A DNA stretch of 5,031 nucleotides from Campylobacterales bacterium (lineage in GTDB: Bacteria > Campylobacterota > Campylobacteria > Campylobacterales > QNZT01): contig WGAE01000054.1 in assembly GCA_015489185.1 (NCBI GenBank), forward strand, positions 1 to 5,031. Reading direction: 5' to 3'. Both the position numbers and the translations under genes were made by a program. Positions 1-5,031 of this stretch are shown here, piece after piece. How positions within the stretch are numbered: the first letter of the stretch is position 1; every line of letters starts with the position of its first letter. The notes beneath the pieces are model-generated. The model did not search any database and had not been told where the DNA came from. It was given only the letters and a program-made list of their open reading frames with translations.

Positions 1-48
1 ATAAATATATTTATTTTTATTAAATTATTTTAATTTATAGCAATATTT

Positions 49-65
49 TGTTACATAATGTAACA
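49..65. promoter_or_regulatory. Perfect 17-bp palindrome, candidate operator upstream of the DUF505 gene
   Basis: The sequence TGTTACATAATGTAACA is a perfect inverted repeat with 8-base arms around one central A. It lies about 137 bases before the start codon in otherwise extremely AT-rich DNA. Odd-length palindromes with a single central base (such as the 7-1-7 boxes of Fur, PerR and Zur) are typical of Fur-family operators, and the TGTTA...TAACA ends recall proteobacterial Zur boxes, although the half-site spacing here is two bases longer. A poor promoter (TTGTTA at 48-53, TATAGA at 69-74, 15-base spacer) overlaps it, which would suit repression. The alternative is a short hairpin followed by TTTT (66-69), ending transcription of a gene left of the window. 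The symmetry is seen directly; the regulator is a guess. Confidence 0.45.
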
Positions 66-130
66 TTTTATAGAGAAACTAAACAGATTTTTTCTAACTT
101 TAGTCAAAAGGACGCAATTTTTCTCGAAAA

Positions 131-156
131 CTGATACCTAGGTAGCAGACTTTTTT
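131..156 (+). promoter_or_regulatory. Imperfect dyad followed by T6 in the DUF505 leader (possible attenuator, terminator or operator)
   Basis: CTGATACCTAGGTAGCAG (131-148) is an 18-base palindrome with one mismatched pair (A134/G145); its core TACCTAGGTA is perfect. As RNA it could form a seven-position stem with one internal mismatch and a CTAG loop. Two bases later comes TTTTTT (151-156), the layout of a small intrinsic terminator. If transcription begins near the upstream promoter candidate, this would act as a leader attenuator; if it begins downstream, it could be an upstream gene's terminator or a DNA operator. The stem is short and imperfect, so efficient termination is doubtful. Confidence 0.35.
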
Positions 157-168
157 CGCCCAAAAGCG

Positions 169-174
169 TAAAAT
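169..174 (+). promoter_or_regulatory. Candidate -10 element for the DUF505 gene
   Basis: TAAAAT matches the sigma-70 -10 consensus TATAAT at five of six positions and would place the transcript start near 181, leaving a leader of about 20 bases before ATG 202. There is no good -35 hexamer at the usual distance, only the T6 tract at 151-156. Campylobacterota housekeeping promoters often lack a -35 and rely on upstream T-rich DNA, so the site is plausible but weak. Confidence 0.3.
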
Positions 175-190
175 CCTTCCAAAACAAAAG

Positions 191-196
191 AAGGAG
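191..196 (+). promoter_or_regulatory. Ribosome binding site that fixes the DUF505 start
   Basis: AAGGAG lies five bases before ATG 202, ideal Shine-Dalgarno spacing. The in-frame GTG at 196-198 begins on the last G of this same site and so cannot use it as its own ribosome site. The ATG is therefore the start, and the protein has 618 residues rather than 620. Confidence 0.85.
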
Positions 197-201
197 TGAC
201 A

Positions 202-2058
202 ATGATTGTCAAAAAAGAAGCAGCCGATATTATTTTTGAACTTGCTGACGGCAAAAAACATTTAACCGATATCAAAAATCTCAACAAAGAAGTCGTTGAA
301 GAACTAAATCTCAGTGGTATTGTACACTATCCGATTCCTGCGGAAGTCGAACTTACCTACGGCGGTACACTGCTGGCACAAATCCTGCAAAATGCTAAAG
401 CGGATACCGTCGATTATGATAACTGGAAAGAGAATTTCAAATGGATCAGCAGTGAAGTGATGGTCATGATCGACGACGCCGTCAATAGTAAAAACCACAC
501 AACTCCTATCTCAGATGAACCGCTTAGTAAAAGGGGTTTTGCCAAAGAGGGTAAATTGACGGAAGCAGCTATCGCACTTCATGAAGTCTATCATCAAATC
601 CAGCCCGAACTTGTGATTGACGCCGAACTCGCTGAATATATCCGTAAAGCACCCACAGGACCGACCGATGCACACTACCTGCCTGTTGAAGGAAACCGTA
701 AAGATCTGCTTGAAGCGATGCGTCTGATCGCCTACTCGGTCCCGGCAGGGGAGTATTATACTTTTACCGGTCTGGGACAGGCTGTCAAAGAGACACTCTC
801 CTGCGGTGGCTGGGCGAGTGAAGGGAGTGTGCTCGACTTGTCGATTCTTGAAAATATTGCCAAAGTGGCAGACGGCGAAGAGGTCGACCTGGATACACTG
901 GTACAACTGGAGAGTCTCGGTTACGTCGAAGATATCGAAAATCTCAGCAGCGGCGGAGAAAAAGCGCTGGAGGTCTACCGACTCTACAAAGACCGGACAG
1001 ATCGACCGCTGAAAACATTCGCGATCGACAAGGAAGAGATTCTGACGCTCAAAACGATTCAGAAAATCTGGGAAGAGAAAGTACCGGAAAATCCTGAAGA
1101 AAAACCGACGCTGGAAGAGATCAAAAAAGAGCTTGTCGATCGTAAAGTACGTGAATACAAACATTTGATCGAAAAGTACGGCAAGAGACTTGATGAAATG
1201 CCGCTGAAAAAGCGTGAAATCGCTTCGAAATTCGCAGAAGCCAAAAATACGATCGAATGGTTCGAAAACAACTTCGACCTGCACACCTATCTGTACACAC
1301 TCGAAGCGTTTGGACTCATCTATGAAGGTATCGACGAAAACGGAAAGACCGTCTACTACCTGACCGAAAACGGACACAAAGTCCTCGAAGATCAAACGAC
1401 AGACGAACGAACGATCCATTCCAGCTCCGTTAAAACACTTTCGATCTCCAATAAAATTTTCGACGCACCAAACGGTGAGTGGATTGCAGAGGCACGCAAA
1501 GAACGTATCCTCGGAACGTTTGAAGCGACACAATCCGGTCTACTTTACGAAAAGCTCGCCGAAACACCGAAGAAACCCTTTATGACAAAGTATGAAATGG
1601 AGATCTTCAAACAGGTTCCACAAAACGGTGTCTCTATCACTGACTTGACAGAGAACAAAGGCGAAATCGAAACAATGCACCTGCTAGAAGCAGTCGACAA
1701 ACTGGAAGCGAAAGGCTTTATCGATGTACTGGCGGACGGACATATCGTCGAAACCGAATACGGAGAGATGATGGACAAAGCGATGAGCGGTGTTCCTGGA
1801 GGATTCGGCGCGCCGATCAATCCGATCATCTACCGTGTCGTCAAAGCGGTCGCTCAAAGCGGTACGATGTACGTCAAAGAGCGAAAAATCAGAATTTTGC
1901 CCAAGCATATCAAAGAGGCGATCAAAAAAAGCGGACTAAGCAAAGAGAGTTTCGAAAAGGCGTACATCGCCGCCAGAGAAGCCAAATATCTCGGTAAAAA
2001 CAGTGTCAACGAAGCGGGCTTACTGATGCTCGAAGCGGTTGAAAAGATGACCGCATAA
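202..2058 (+). CDS. DUF505 family protein, function unknown
   Basis: A 618-residue soluble protein, rich in K and E, with no signal peptide or membrane segment. I recognise it as DUF505, an uncharacterised family known from methanogens, Thermotogae, Aquificae and Campylobacterota. The sequence looks modular. Segments at about 8-64, 169-262, 359-398, 408-455, 461-529 and 539-616 each end in a turn like LTxxG followed by a helix (LTYGG 51-55, LSSGG 248-252, LTENG 387-391, TQSG 443-446, TEYG 518-521, NEAG 603-606). Several are preceded by 'LE..G(F/Y/L)(I/V)', as in winged-helix domains. Residues about 271-360 are a charged, helical, possibly coiled-coil linker. This suggests a nucleic-acid-binding or scaffold protein, by inference only; no catalytic motif is visible. 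It starts at ATG 202 behind AAGGAG, appears monocistronic in this window, and runs convergent to the leftward operon, its stop three bases from theirs. Its palindromic leader suggests regulated expression. Confidence 0.88.
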   Translation: MIVKKEAADIIFELADGKKHLTDIKNLNKEVVEELNLSGIVHYPIPAEVELTYGGTLLAQILQNAKADTVDYDNWKENFKWISSEVMVMIDDAVNSKNHTTPISDEPLSKRGFAKEGKLTEAAIALHEVYHQIQPELVIDAELAEYIRKAPTGPTDAHYLPVEGNRKDLLEAMRLIAYSVPAGEYYTFTGLGQAVKETLSCGGWASEGSVLDLSILENIAKVADGEEVDLDTLVQLESLGYVEDIENLSSGGEKALEVYRLYKDRTDRPLKTFAIDKEEILTLKTIQKIWEEKVPENPEEKPTLEEIKKELVDRKVREYKHLIEKYGKRLDEMPLKKREIASKFAEAKNTIEWFENNFDLHTYLYTLEAFGLIYEGIDENGKTVYYLTENGHKVLEDQTTDERTIHSSSVKTLSISNKIFDAPNGEWIAEARKERILGTFEATQSGLLYEKLAETPKKPFMTKYEMEIFKQVPQNGVSITDLTENKGEIETMHLLEAVDKLEAKGFIDVLADGHIVETEYGEMMDKAMSGVPGGFGAPINPIIYRVVKAVAQSGTMYVKERKIRILPKHIKEAIKKSGLSKESFEKAYIAAREAKYLGKNSVNEAGLLMLEAVEKMTA

Positions 2059-2061
2059 AAC

Positions 2062-3756
2062 TCAGCAATGTCGGAGAGGGATCAAATCTTCCCTTTCCAA
2101 CTGCGTTATATCTTTTTTCCCCATCACTGCCAAAAGCGTACTCACTCCCTCAAGCAAAGCACGATGGTAGGCAGCCACCGCACGCGCCTTTTGTTCTACC
2201 AAAAATTTACTCCGTTTGGAGGGATTCATCGTTGCAAGTCCGACGGGACAATCCCTGCCGTTGGCACCGCTGCACTCTCTGGCACGAATACAACCTGCTG
2301 AGATCATGAAACCCCTCGCGATATTGACAAAATCCGCTCCCTCACATAAAAACGCTACCACATCATCCGGTGTCAACACTTTTTCACTGACAATCAGTCT
2401 GATATGCTCACGTAATCCTCTTTTTCTTAGCACCGAATCGACAATACGCACCGCCTCAGCCGCAGGCAAACCGATACGGCTCATCATCTCCAGCGGCGCG
2501 GTAGCGGAACCACCGTCACCGCCATCGATCGTAACAAAATCCGCAATACGCTTTCCCGCTTCCAGTCGTTTCTGCAGCGCATGCGCGAACTGATCGAACG
2601 ACGCTTCCGATGCCACGACAATTTTGAAACCGACCGGTTTACCTGAAAGTTGCTGAAGTTCTTCGATAAAATCAAACAACCTCTCTTCATCCTGCGCATA
2701 CGGAAATCGATTTGGACTGATCAGATCCTGATACGCCGGTACACCCCGATAGTAGGCAATATCTTCGGTCACTTTCCTTGCAAGCAACTTCCCACCTGTC
2801 TGTTTAGCACCTTGAGCAAGTTTGATCTCGGTCATACGACAAAAACGCATCACTTTTTGGTAACGATCAGGATCAAATGAGCCGTTTGCATCTCGCACGC
2901 CGTATAAACCGCTTCCTATTTGAAAAACGATATCTGGGAGACTTTGCGGCACTTCTTTGGGAAACAACGCAAGCGGTTTCTCCCAGTCTATACGAAAAAA
3001 ACAGCGCTTTTGGTCGTCAAATATAAATGTGCCCCGATCTTTTTGACGCACTACCATTTGTCGATAAACACGTTCCGCAATTTCACGGTTCATCAACATA
3101 CACAACAATCGATACACCCCTTTTGCAAACCAGGTCCCCTCACGCTTTTGCAAATAGGCATCGTCACAGTCACAATAGCGAAGCGTCGTCAAAAAATTCG
3201 ACGTCAAACCTCCCTCCCCCGTATTGATCGGAAAACCTCCCAAAAACGCACCTTTTGCAAACGCACGTGTACCTTCAGGAGAAATGGCACCGTCACTCAT
3301 TGCCGAACGCCCTATGATACTTCGCGAGACAAAAGCATTCGGACGCTCCTGTCCAAACACGACGGAAAACCGCTTCTGCACTTCCGACACCTCTTTGACA
3401 AAATTGGCATGTTTGAACAATACTTTCGCATTGGCAAACGGCTTTGTCGGAGCGAATGAAAAGTAAAGCGGTTTATGCGATGCCGCTTTGTTGACCCAAA
3501 CCAGTTTTTCAAAGGCATCGAAAAAGGTTTCATCACCGAAATACTGACGCATCGGAGAACGCATCATGTAAAAAAGATAGCGCAATCTTCCCACCAACGG
3601 AAAGTTAATAAGCAGTTGGTTTTCACGCTGGATATAGCGATCGTAAAACGCGACTCCCGCCATTATCGCCAACACAACGACAGCAAATATCTCCGCCAAT
3701 ATACTCCAGTCGTCGGAAATGGTATGAAAATAGGAGAGCATCATCTCATTGGTCAT
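2062..3756 (-). CDS. Membrane-anchored FMN-binding glutamate synthase-like protein (GltS domain)
   Basis: A 564-residue protein with the FMN/Fe-S synthase domain of glutamate synthase (Glu_synthase fold), of the stand-alone 'FMN-binding glutamate synthase family' type related to YerD. Residues about 17-38 form one membrane helix, followed by the family's PLVGRLRYLF...RQYFG stretch (53-73). Flavin-domain motifs are SAMSDGAISP (151-160), NTGEGG (178-183), KLAQGAK (312-318), KVTEDIA (328-334) and DGGDGG (411-416). Cys489, Cys495 and Cys503 correspond to the 3Fe-4S ligands of GltB, but the spacing is Cx5Cx7C, not the usual Cx5Cx4C. About 75 residues (190-272) between NTGEGG and the IGSGLYGVRD segment are extra compared with the textbook domain. 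It lacks the glutaminase domain and has no GltD neighbour, so it is probably not a complete glutamate synthase; its substrate and electron partner are unknown. The start has GAGGAG five bases upstream, and its ATG overlaps the DoxX stop. Confidence 0.9.
   Translation of the reverse strand: MTNEMMLSYFHTISDDWSILAEIFAVVVLAIMAGVAFYDRYIQRENQLLINFPLVGRLRYLFYMMRSPMRQYFGDETFFDAFEKLVWVNKAASHKPLYFSFAPTKPFANAKVLFKHANFVKEVSEVQKRFSVVFGQERPNAFVSRSIIGRSAMSDGAISPEGTRAFAKGAFLGGFPINTGEGGLTSNFLTTLRYCDCDDAYLQKREGTWFAKGVYRLLCMLMNREIAERVYRQMVVRQKDRGTFIFDDQKRCFFRIDWEKPLALFPKEVPQSLPDIVFQIGSGLYGVRDANGSFDPDRYQKVMRFCRMTEIKLAQGAKQTGGKLLARKVTEDIAYYRGVPAYQDLISPNRFPYAQDEERLFDFIEELQQLSGKPVGFKIVVASEASFDQFAHALQKRLEAGKRIADFVTIDGGDGGSATAPLEMMSRIGLPAAEAVRIVDSVLRKRGLREHIRLIVSEKVLTPDDVVAFLCEGADFVNIARGFMISAGCIRARECSGANGRDCPVGLATMNPSKRSKFLVEQKARAVAAYHRALLEGVSTLLAVMGKKDITQLEREDLIPLRHC
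2073..2098. terminator. Inverted repeat at the convergent gene ends, weak terminator candidate
   Basis: GGAGAGGGA (2073-2081) can pair with TCCCTTTCC (2090-2098) around an eight-base loop. On the plus-strand RNA this is nine pairs with one G-U; on the minus-strand RNA one position becomes A-C. It lies 15 bases beyond the DUF505 stop and inside the last codons of the GltS-like gene. There is no immediate U tract on the plus side (a T6 run comes only at 2112-2117), and on the minus side only TTTT some 12 bases past the stem. It is the only reasonable hairpin between the two units, but not a textbook terminator. Confidence 0.3.
3753..3756 (-). other. ATGA stop-start overlap between the doxX-like and gltS-like genes
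   Basis: On the minus strand the bases ATGA contain both the start codon of the GltS-like gene and the TGA of the DoxX-family gene. The ribosome site of the downstream gene (GAGGAG) lies within the last codons of the DoxX gene (Lys-Glu-Glu-Arg-Glu). This arrangement normally means translational coupling and balanced synthesis of the two proteins. Confidence 0.85.
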
Positions 3757-4190
3757 TCCCGCTCCTCTTTGAAAATAAAGTAATCGAGGCTATATTTTCC
3801 CGGACCGAAAGCCATAAAAATCAATGCAAAAAGAAAATAGTAAAGCGGTATTTCAAACCCGTTGTTTGCCACGGAGAAGCCGTTGGACCAGTGCACCAGT
3901 ACAATCGCCGTGATCATGATGACCGCCAGAAACAGTGAAATAATACGCGTAAACAAACCGAATACCAGCAAAACAATACCCGACGCTTCAATCATCGGAA
4001 CCAGGTGTGCAAAAAAGTTATAAAACGGAATATGCAGACTCTGAAAGAAACGTTCCGTACCCGGTAAATCGTTGAGTTTCATCATTGCAGGTTGTAAAAA
4101 ACCGTACGCAAGCAACCATCGTGCAACAAGTAACACAATATGCCGCATATACCCGAACAAAACCGCTACTTCCGCATATAACTCTCTCAT
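3753..4190 (-). CDS. DoxX family integral membrane protein
   Basis: A 145-residue protein of typical DoxX-family size with four predicted membrane helices at about 14-34, 58-80, 83-101 and 113-130. Family features are the first helix with ARWLLAYGF...MMKL (23-39), the second with EASGIVLLVFGLFTR (68-82), a histidine in HWSNGF (100-105), a glutamate in FEIPLYY (112-118), and the closing GPGKYSLD (129-136). DoxX was named after a subunit of archaeal thiosulfate:quinone oxidoreductase; in Mycobacterium a DoxX protein joins a membrane redox complex with SodA and a thiosulfate sulfurtransferase. Most bacterial members have no proven role, so its function here is open. CAGGAG (4198-4203) stands seven bases before the ATG and supports the start. 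It is the middle gene of the leftward operon, 50 bases after the methyltransferase gene and overlapping the GltS-like gene by four. Confidence 0.9.
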   Translation of the reverse strand: MRELYAEVAVLFGYMRHIVLLVARWLLAYGFLQPAMMKLNDLPGTERFFQSLHIPFYNFFAHLVPMIEASGIVLLVFGLFTRIISLFLAVIMITAIVLVHWSNGFSVANNGFEIPLYYFLFALIFMAFGPGKYSLDYFIFKEERE

Positions 4191-4197
4191 ATAAACA

Positions 4198-4203
4198 CTC
4201 CTG
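4198..4203 (-). promoter_or_regulatory. Ribosome binding site of the doxX-like gene
   Basis: On the minus strand CAGGAG lies seven bases before ATG 4190. The 50-base gap 4191-4240 otherwise holds no convincing terminator or promoter, consistent with read-through from the methyltransferase gene. Confidence 0.75.
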
Positions 4204-4240
4204 CCGTATTGTAAGCAAAAAGCGTGTAGTGCGTGTGTAT

Positions 4241-4969
4241 TCAGAAGCGTAAAAAAGGAATGAGCATCGGTGTTGTACGCCGATAAGTTTCATACGACTC
4301 ACCGAAAAGCGCCGTCAAACTTCTCTCTTCGAACCAAAGTCCGATGAGAATGTAAATCCCCATTCCCACAGCGAACAACAAATGAGAATAGCTCATGACA
4401 GGTGCACTGAACAATCCCACCAATGTACCCGCCTGAATCGGATGTCTGACATATTTGTAAAAAAATTTCACTTGAAAAACAGGCTTTGGTTCAGGGATAT
4501 TTCTAAGTTCACGATATCCCTGACGCAACCCGAAAAGTGCGAAATGATCAATGATAAAAGTCGCGATAAACGCAAAAACCCACCCAAAAACATACAAACC
4601 GCTCAAAACCCAATACCCAACACCTTCATGAAATGCCCACACTATTCCCTCCACAGGCTGCCAGAAAAGAAAGATCAAAACCAGACACACAGAGGAAGCA
4701 GTCGCGTACGTCGCCGCAATCATTGCAGGCGAAAAGTGCTTCATGAACCTTTTTTTGAACGACTCCCGCGCCATCAATGAGTGTTGTACGCCAAACAGCA
4801 GTAAAAGCACCAGATCGATGATAAACGGATTGCCCTCAAGCGCAATAACCGGTCTGTCGACACTATACTTCATGAAATCCCAGCCGTAGACCCAGAAAAT
4901 TAAATAGGTCAACGTCACCAAAGAGGCGATATACCCGAACAATGCATATAAAAAGATCACATACGGCAT
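4241..4969 (-). CDS. Integral membrane methyltransferase, NnrU/MddA/isoprenylcysteine methyltransferase-like
   Basis: A 242-residue membrane protein with about five or six helices (roughly 2-27, 49-65, 82-103, 118-141, 183-213). It belongs to the ICMT/PEMT-like membrane methyltransferases that use S-adenosylmethionine. The C-terminal cofactor signature is visible as VRHPIQAG (174-181), a long helix, then EER (214-216) and FGESYETYR (222-230). The motifs QHSLMAR (62-68), FWQP (102-105), DHFALFGLRQ (141-150) and PMLIP (234-238) match the NnrU/MddA branch; MddA methylates methanethiol to dimethyl sulfide. The ERSTY-type motif I would expect before the FWQP helix in MddA is absent (SPAMIAATYA, 80-89), so I give no symbol and regard the substrate as unproven. 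It is the first gene of the leftward operon. The start ATG 4969 has AAGGA (4978-4982) eight bases upstream and a TATAAT promoter behind it. Confidence 0.82.
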   Translation of the reverse strand: MPYVIFLYALFGYIASLVTLTYLIFWVYGWDFMKYSVDRPVIALEGNPFIIDLVLLLLFGVQHSLMARESFKKRFMKHFSPAMIAATYATASSVCLVLIFLFWQPVEGIVWAFHEGVGYWVLSGLYVFGWVFAFIATFIIDHFALFGLRQGYRELRNIPEPKPVFQVKFFYKYVRHPIQAGTLVGLFSAPVMSYSHLLFAVGMGIYILIGLWFEERSLTALFGESYETYRRTTPMLIPFLRF

Positions 4970-5008
4970 ATAATTATTCCTTTTGATTATTTCTCTACCG
5001 ATAAGCTT

Positions 5009-5014
5009 ATTATA
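5009..5014 (-). promoter_or_regulatory. Promoter -10 (exact TATAAT) of the leftward three-gene operon
   Basis: On the minus strand TATAAT at 5014-5009 is an exact sigma-70 -10 hexamer, preceded by an A-rich tract (GAAAAAATC). The transcript would start near 5002, giving a leader of about 33 bases that includes AAGGA at 4978-4982. A -35 at normal spacing would fall beyond the window edge, so it cannot be checked. The 10-bp palindrome ATAAGCTTAT (5001-5010) overlaps the -10 and start region and could be an operator or chance. Confidence 0.6.
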
Positions 5015-5031
5015 GATTTTTTCGATTAAGC

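Noticed and set aside
49..65. CRP or FNR site at the palindrome
   Set aside because: It does not have the TGTGA-N6-TCACA or TTGAT-N4-ATCAA pattern; the single-base centre fits the Fur family better.
196..201. GTG start six bases upstream of the DUF505 ATG
   Set aside because: The GTG overlaps the AAGGAG ribosome site, which is correctly spaced only for ATG 202.
511..1533. 340-codon open frame on the minus strand opposite the DUF505 gene
   Set aside because: Its translation is rich in F, C and R with no recognisable domain, as expected for the complement of a K/E-rich gene; it has no convincing ribosome site, and the plus-strand frame is a clear family member.
2920..3459. 179-codon open frame on the plus strand within the GltS-like gene
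   Set aside because: The translation is low-complexity, rich in R, H and T, and antisense to well-conserved flavin-domain motifs; it is a shadow.
2062..3756. Annotation as the large subunit of glutamate synthase (gltB)
   Set aside because: The protein is far too short, lacks the N-terminal glutaminase domain and the C-terminal GXGXG domain, and carries a membrane anchor.
4382..4780. 132-codon open frame on the plus strand within the methyltransferase gene
   Set aside because: Antisense shadow, rich in R, N and H, overlapping the conserved RHP and FGLRQ motifs of the real gene.
1..5031. Mobile element, CRISPR array, phage or defence genes
   Set aside because: No transposase, integrase, spaced direct repeats or terminal inverted repeats were seen; all four genes are ordinary chromosomal families and coding density is high.

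Overview
The window holds four protein-coding genes and little else. It looks like bacterial chromosome, probably from a Campylobacterota (epsilonproteobacterial) sulfur or hydrogen oxidiser of the Sulfurovum/Sulfuricurvum/Sulfurimonas kind. I infer this from the gene repertoire (a DUF505 protein, a membrane-anchored GltS-like flavoprotein, a DoxX protein), the AT-rich intergenic DNA next to moderate-GC genes, and the promoter style (clear TATAAT and A/T tracts). No marker gene fixes the taxon, so this is a soft call. I see no mobile element, CRISPR array, tRNA, rRNA or foreign-looking segment.

Left part (1-2058, plus strand): a 201-base leader with no gene precedes a 618-residue DUF505-family protein. 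The first 60 bases contain only 5 G/C. The leader then carries a perfect 17-bp palindrome (49-65), an 18-bp dyad with one mismatch (131-148) followed by six T, a weak -10 candidate and a strong AAGGAG ribosome site. The ribosome site makes ATG 202 the start, not the GTG at 196. The DUF505 protein appears to be a chain of winged-helix-like units that each end in an 'LT-x-x-G' type helix, around a charged helical middle. Its function is unknown.

Right part (2062-4969, minus strand): an apparent three-gene operon reads leftward from a promoter with an exact TATAAT at 5009-5014. It encodes (i) a NnrU/MddA/isoprenylcysteine-methyltransferase-like integral membrane methyltransferase, (ii) a DoxX-family four-helix membrane protein and (iii) a membrane-anchored FMN/Fe-S protein related to the catalytic domain of glutamate synthase. 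The last two overlap by four bases (ATGA) and are probably translationally coupled. The GltS-like protein lacks the glutaminase domain and has no GltD partner here. It also has two departures from the textbook domain: a Cx5Cx7C cysteine motif and an extra block of about 75 residues after the NTGEGG motif.

The two transcription units converge with only three bases between their stop codons, so any terminator must lie inside the opposing gene. All three proteins of the leftward operon are predicted at the inner membrane. By analogy with DoxX-containing redox complexes and thiol-methylating MddA proteins, they could form a membrane thiol or sulfur redox unit; that is a hypothesis. The most promising unexplained items are this operon, the divergent GltS-like protein, and the repeat architecture and palindromic leader of the DUF505 gene.
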